From Bacteroidota bacterium (GTDB lineage Bacteria; Bacteroidota; Bacteroidia; Bacteroidales; VadinHA17): 23,893 nt of DNA. Position 1 is the first letter of the stretch; the number at the start of each line of letters is the position of its first letter. The notes under the pieces are model-generated. The model searched no databases and was not told the origin of the DNA. It was given only the letters and a program-made list of their open reading frames with translations. This document shows, piece after piece, positions 22,235-23,893 of the stretch. Both the position numbers and the translations under genes were made by a program. The stretch is from the NCBI GenBank assembly GCA_023430725.1, contig JAEYZD010000090.1, forward strand, positions 1 through 23,893. Direction: 5' to 3'.

Positions 22235-23176
22235 ATGAAGATATCCCACGAGGTCAGGATCGGAGCCGTTGCACTGATCACAATTATCGCATTTATCCTG
22301 TTGTTCGAGTTTCTGAAGGGGACTGCCCTTTTCACAAGCACAGACACATATCATATTGTATATGAAAACATTGCAGGATTGACTGAATCAAACCCGGTGG
22401 AAATAAACGGCTACCAGGCAGGTGTCGTGCAGGATGTCAGGCTGATCAATGACGGATCAGGCCGGATTCTGGTCTCCCTCTCCGTGGACAAGAATTTCAA
22501 TATTCCGGATGACACCAGGGCAGAAATCACGACTGCCACCCTCATTGCGGGCATGAAGATCATACTGAGGATGGGTGAAAGCAGTGAGATGTGTCACAGT
22601 CATGATACGCTTCAGGGATACGTAGCCACTTCAATCATCGACAGGCTTGGACAGACTATGCAACCACTCGAGGGAAATATCACGAGCATAATTGTCAGGC
22701 TTGATTCCGTGGTCACGGCACTGAACAATGTGTTCACCCCCGAGATGACAGGCAATATCAGATCGACAATGTCAGATGTAAGCGCCGTCACCTCCGATCT
22801 GAAGGAAGTCTCAAACAGCAGCAAGGATGAGCTTACGGCTGCCATCAGTGATCTGCAGGCCTTCACGGCCATGCTCTCGGCAAACAGTTCAACCCTGGAT
22901 TCAACCCTGAAGAATATCGGAGGTATCACTGAGGAACTGGCCTCGGCTGACCTGGGGACCACTCTCTCCTCTCTCCGGTCCTCACTGACCGGTCTGGAGA
23001 GCATAGTAAAGGGCATCAGTCAGGGTGAAGGGTCTGCCGGAAAGCTTATGACAAACGACAGTCTGTACAATAATCTCAGCAACACTCTCGGCAGTCTTGA
23101 CCTTTTACTGCGTGACATGAGGGAAAATCCGAAGAAATATGTCCATTTCTCCCTTTTTGGCAAAAAAGCCGAATGA
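22235..23176 (+). CDS. MCE/MlaD-family membrane-anchored lipid transport protein
   Basis: A 313-residue protein with one N-terminal membrane helix (about 9-28, GAVALITIIAFILLFEFL). An MCE domain (about 37-115, YENIAGLTESNPVEINGYQAGVVQDVRL) follows, then a long polar helical region (about 140-290) rich in Ser/Thr/Leu. MCE proteins form hexameric rings or tubes in the periplasm that carry phospholipids between membranes, usually with an ABC transporter (MlaE/MlaF). No such partners are in the window. It is 9 bp after the amidase, a usual Bacteroidetes arrangement, and near the lptD genes, so this region is devoted to envelope building. Confidence 0.93.
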   Translation: MKISHEVRIGAVALITIIAFILLFEFLKGTALFTSTDTYHIVYENIAGLTESNPVEINGYQAGVVQDVRLINDGSGRILVSLSVDKNFNIPDDTRAEITTATLIAGMKIILRMGESSEMCHSHDTLQGYVATSIIDRLGQTMQPLEGNITSIIVRLDSVVTALNNVFTPEMTGNIRSTMSDVSAVTSDLKEVSNSSKDELTAAISDLQAFTAMLSANSSTLDSTLKNIGGITEELASADLGTTLSSLRSSLTGLESIVKGISQGEGSAGKLMTNDSLYNNLSNTLGSLDLLLRDMRENPKKYVHFSLFGKKAE

Positions 23177-23499
23177 ATTGTTAAAATAATACTAAACAAT
23201 AATGGATCACCCGGTTGCAGAGCTCTTCAGGGAGGTTCTCAGAACTTGGCAGATCAGGACCGGAATATCTTCAATTTCATAAAGGGCTGTGATACATTAT
23301 CTTCATATTATATCACTGATTATGTGTATGTTATAAATTTTGACCAATGTTTTTCACTTTAAGGACCTGAAGCTCATCACAGTAAAGAATAAATGTAAAA
23401 GTCAAGAGCAAAATAATTTTTTTTTAACCTTTTTTTTTACAAATATTGTCACGGCTTTCAGCACCGACGAAAAAAGCGAGTTTTTTAATTTCAATCTGA
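23177..23499. other. 323-bp AT-rich gap before dnaA
   Basis: This gap has no gene that I can support. It contains a small palindrome GTTCTCAGAAC (23235-23245), a near-promoter TAAATTTTG (23334-23342, one base longer than TAnnTTTG), and two T9 runs (about 23417-23425 and 23430-23438). The AT-rich character and position beside dnaA suggest either the dnaA promoter or part of a replication origin. I find no exact TTATCCACA DnaA box in either direction; TTTTTCACT (about 23350-23358) is only a weak near-match. Confidence 0.4.
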
Positions 23500-23893
23500 A
23501 TGAACAAGTCACACGATGAGGTTTGGAGTAATTGTCTTGAGATAATCCGGGACATTATTCCATCGGCCAGTTTTAAAACATGGTTCGAGCCTATTGTTCC
23601 TCTCAGGCTCGAAAAAAATATCCTGACAATACAGGTGCCCAGCCCTTTCTTTTATGAATACCTGGAAGAGCAGTACATAGATATTCTCCGCAAGACACTC
23701 AGGCGGGAGATTGGCAATGATGCCAAGCTTGAGTACAACATCATCATGGAGAACTCAGGCTACACAAACGGCAAGCCATACACAGTAAGGTACCCGTCAA
23801 GAAACAAGGCTGATCTTCAGAACAAACCGATGCAGGTGCCTTTTGAGGTAACCCAGCCAGCGATAAGAAATCCTTTTATAATACCGGGCATCA
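23500..23893 (+). CDS. dnaA: Chromosomal replication initiator DnaA, N-terminal 131 codons (3' end outside window)
   Basis: The initiator AAA+ protein that opens the replication origin. The visible part is domain I (about 1-90): MNKSHDEVWSNCLEIIRDII, the conserved SFKTWFEPIVPLRLEKNILT, and PSPFFYEYLEEQYIDILRKTL. The flexible domain II then begins. The ATP-binding domain lies beyond the window. The ATG at 23500 gives the standard Bacteroidetes N-terminus. It follows the MCE gene on the same strand after a 323-bp gap, so it is probably transcribed separately. Confidence 0.96.
   Translation, partial: MNKSHDEVWSNCLEIIRDIIPSASFKTWFEPIVPLRLEKNILTIQVPSPFFYEYLEEQYIDILRKTLRREIGNDAKLEYNIIMENSGYTNGKPYTVRYPSRNKADLQNKPMQVPFEVTQPAIRNPFIIPGI

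Noticed and set aside
23310..23360. DnaA boxes in the dnaA upstream gap
   Set aside because: TTATGTGTA and TTTTTCACT deviate from TTATCCACA; they are too weak to call.

Overview
The window looks like chromosomal DNA of a Bacteroidetes bacterium, probably a Bacteroidales-type environmental lineage. Several signs agree. Ribosome binding sites are weak at most genes. Perfect TAnnTTTG boxes, the Bacteroidetes -7 promoter element, lie just upstream of argS, secA, dnaX, rpsF, the amidase and lptD. SecA has the long Bacteroidetes form (1105 aa), and the gene pairs lptD-ridA and amidase-MCE are typical of the phylum. Nothing in the window looks phage- or transposon-borne, and there are no tRNA, rRNA or CRISPR features.

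Layout. 1-627: 5' part of argS (minus). 835-9149: a plus-strand run of six genes. These are a SiaC/DUF1987 protein, a Memo-AMMECR1 fusion, a large membrane protein with a spermidine-synthase-like domain, a radical SAM enzyme, NAD-dependent DNA ligase (ligA) and a DUF6913-like protein. 9159-16307: a minus-strand block read as dnaX, a sensor-less histidine kinase, a lone receiver protein and ferritin, closed by a clear intrinsic terminator; secA follows with its own promoter. 16440-17525: rpsF-rpsR-rplI (plus). 17646-20826: lptD-ridA (minus). 20873-23176: a periplasmic cell-wall amidase with a C-terminal SPOR-like segment, then an MCE/MlaD-type protein (plus). 23500-end: 5' part of dnaA.

Most of the window is housekeeping: translation, replication, protein export and envelope building. 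The unusual part is 1367-6494. The three parts of the AmmeMemoRadiSam system (Memo, AMMECR1, radical SAM) occur in one gene cluster with a polytopic membrane protein inserted between them. The Memo-AMMECR1 fusion begins with a Sec-type signal peptide. The radical SAM protein begins, from a TTG start, with a twin-arginine-like signal. The positive-inside pattern of the membrane protein places its synthase-like domain outside the cytoplasm. Together these suggest an envelope-located version of a system usually thought of as cytosolic. A second point of interest is a run of ten A residues in dnaX, where slippage in either direction ends translation within a few codons; this could produce a short gamma-like subunit.
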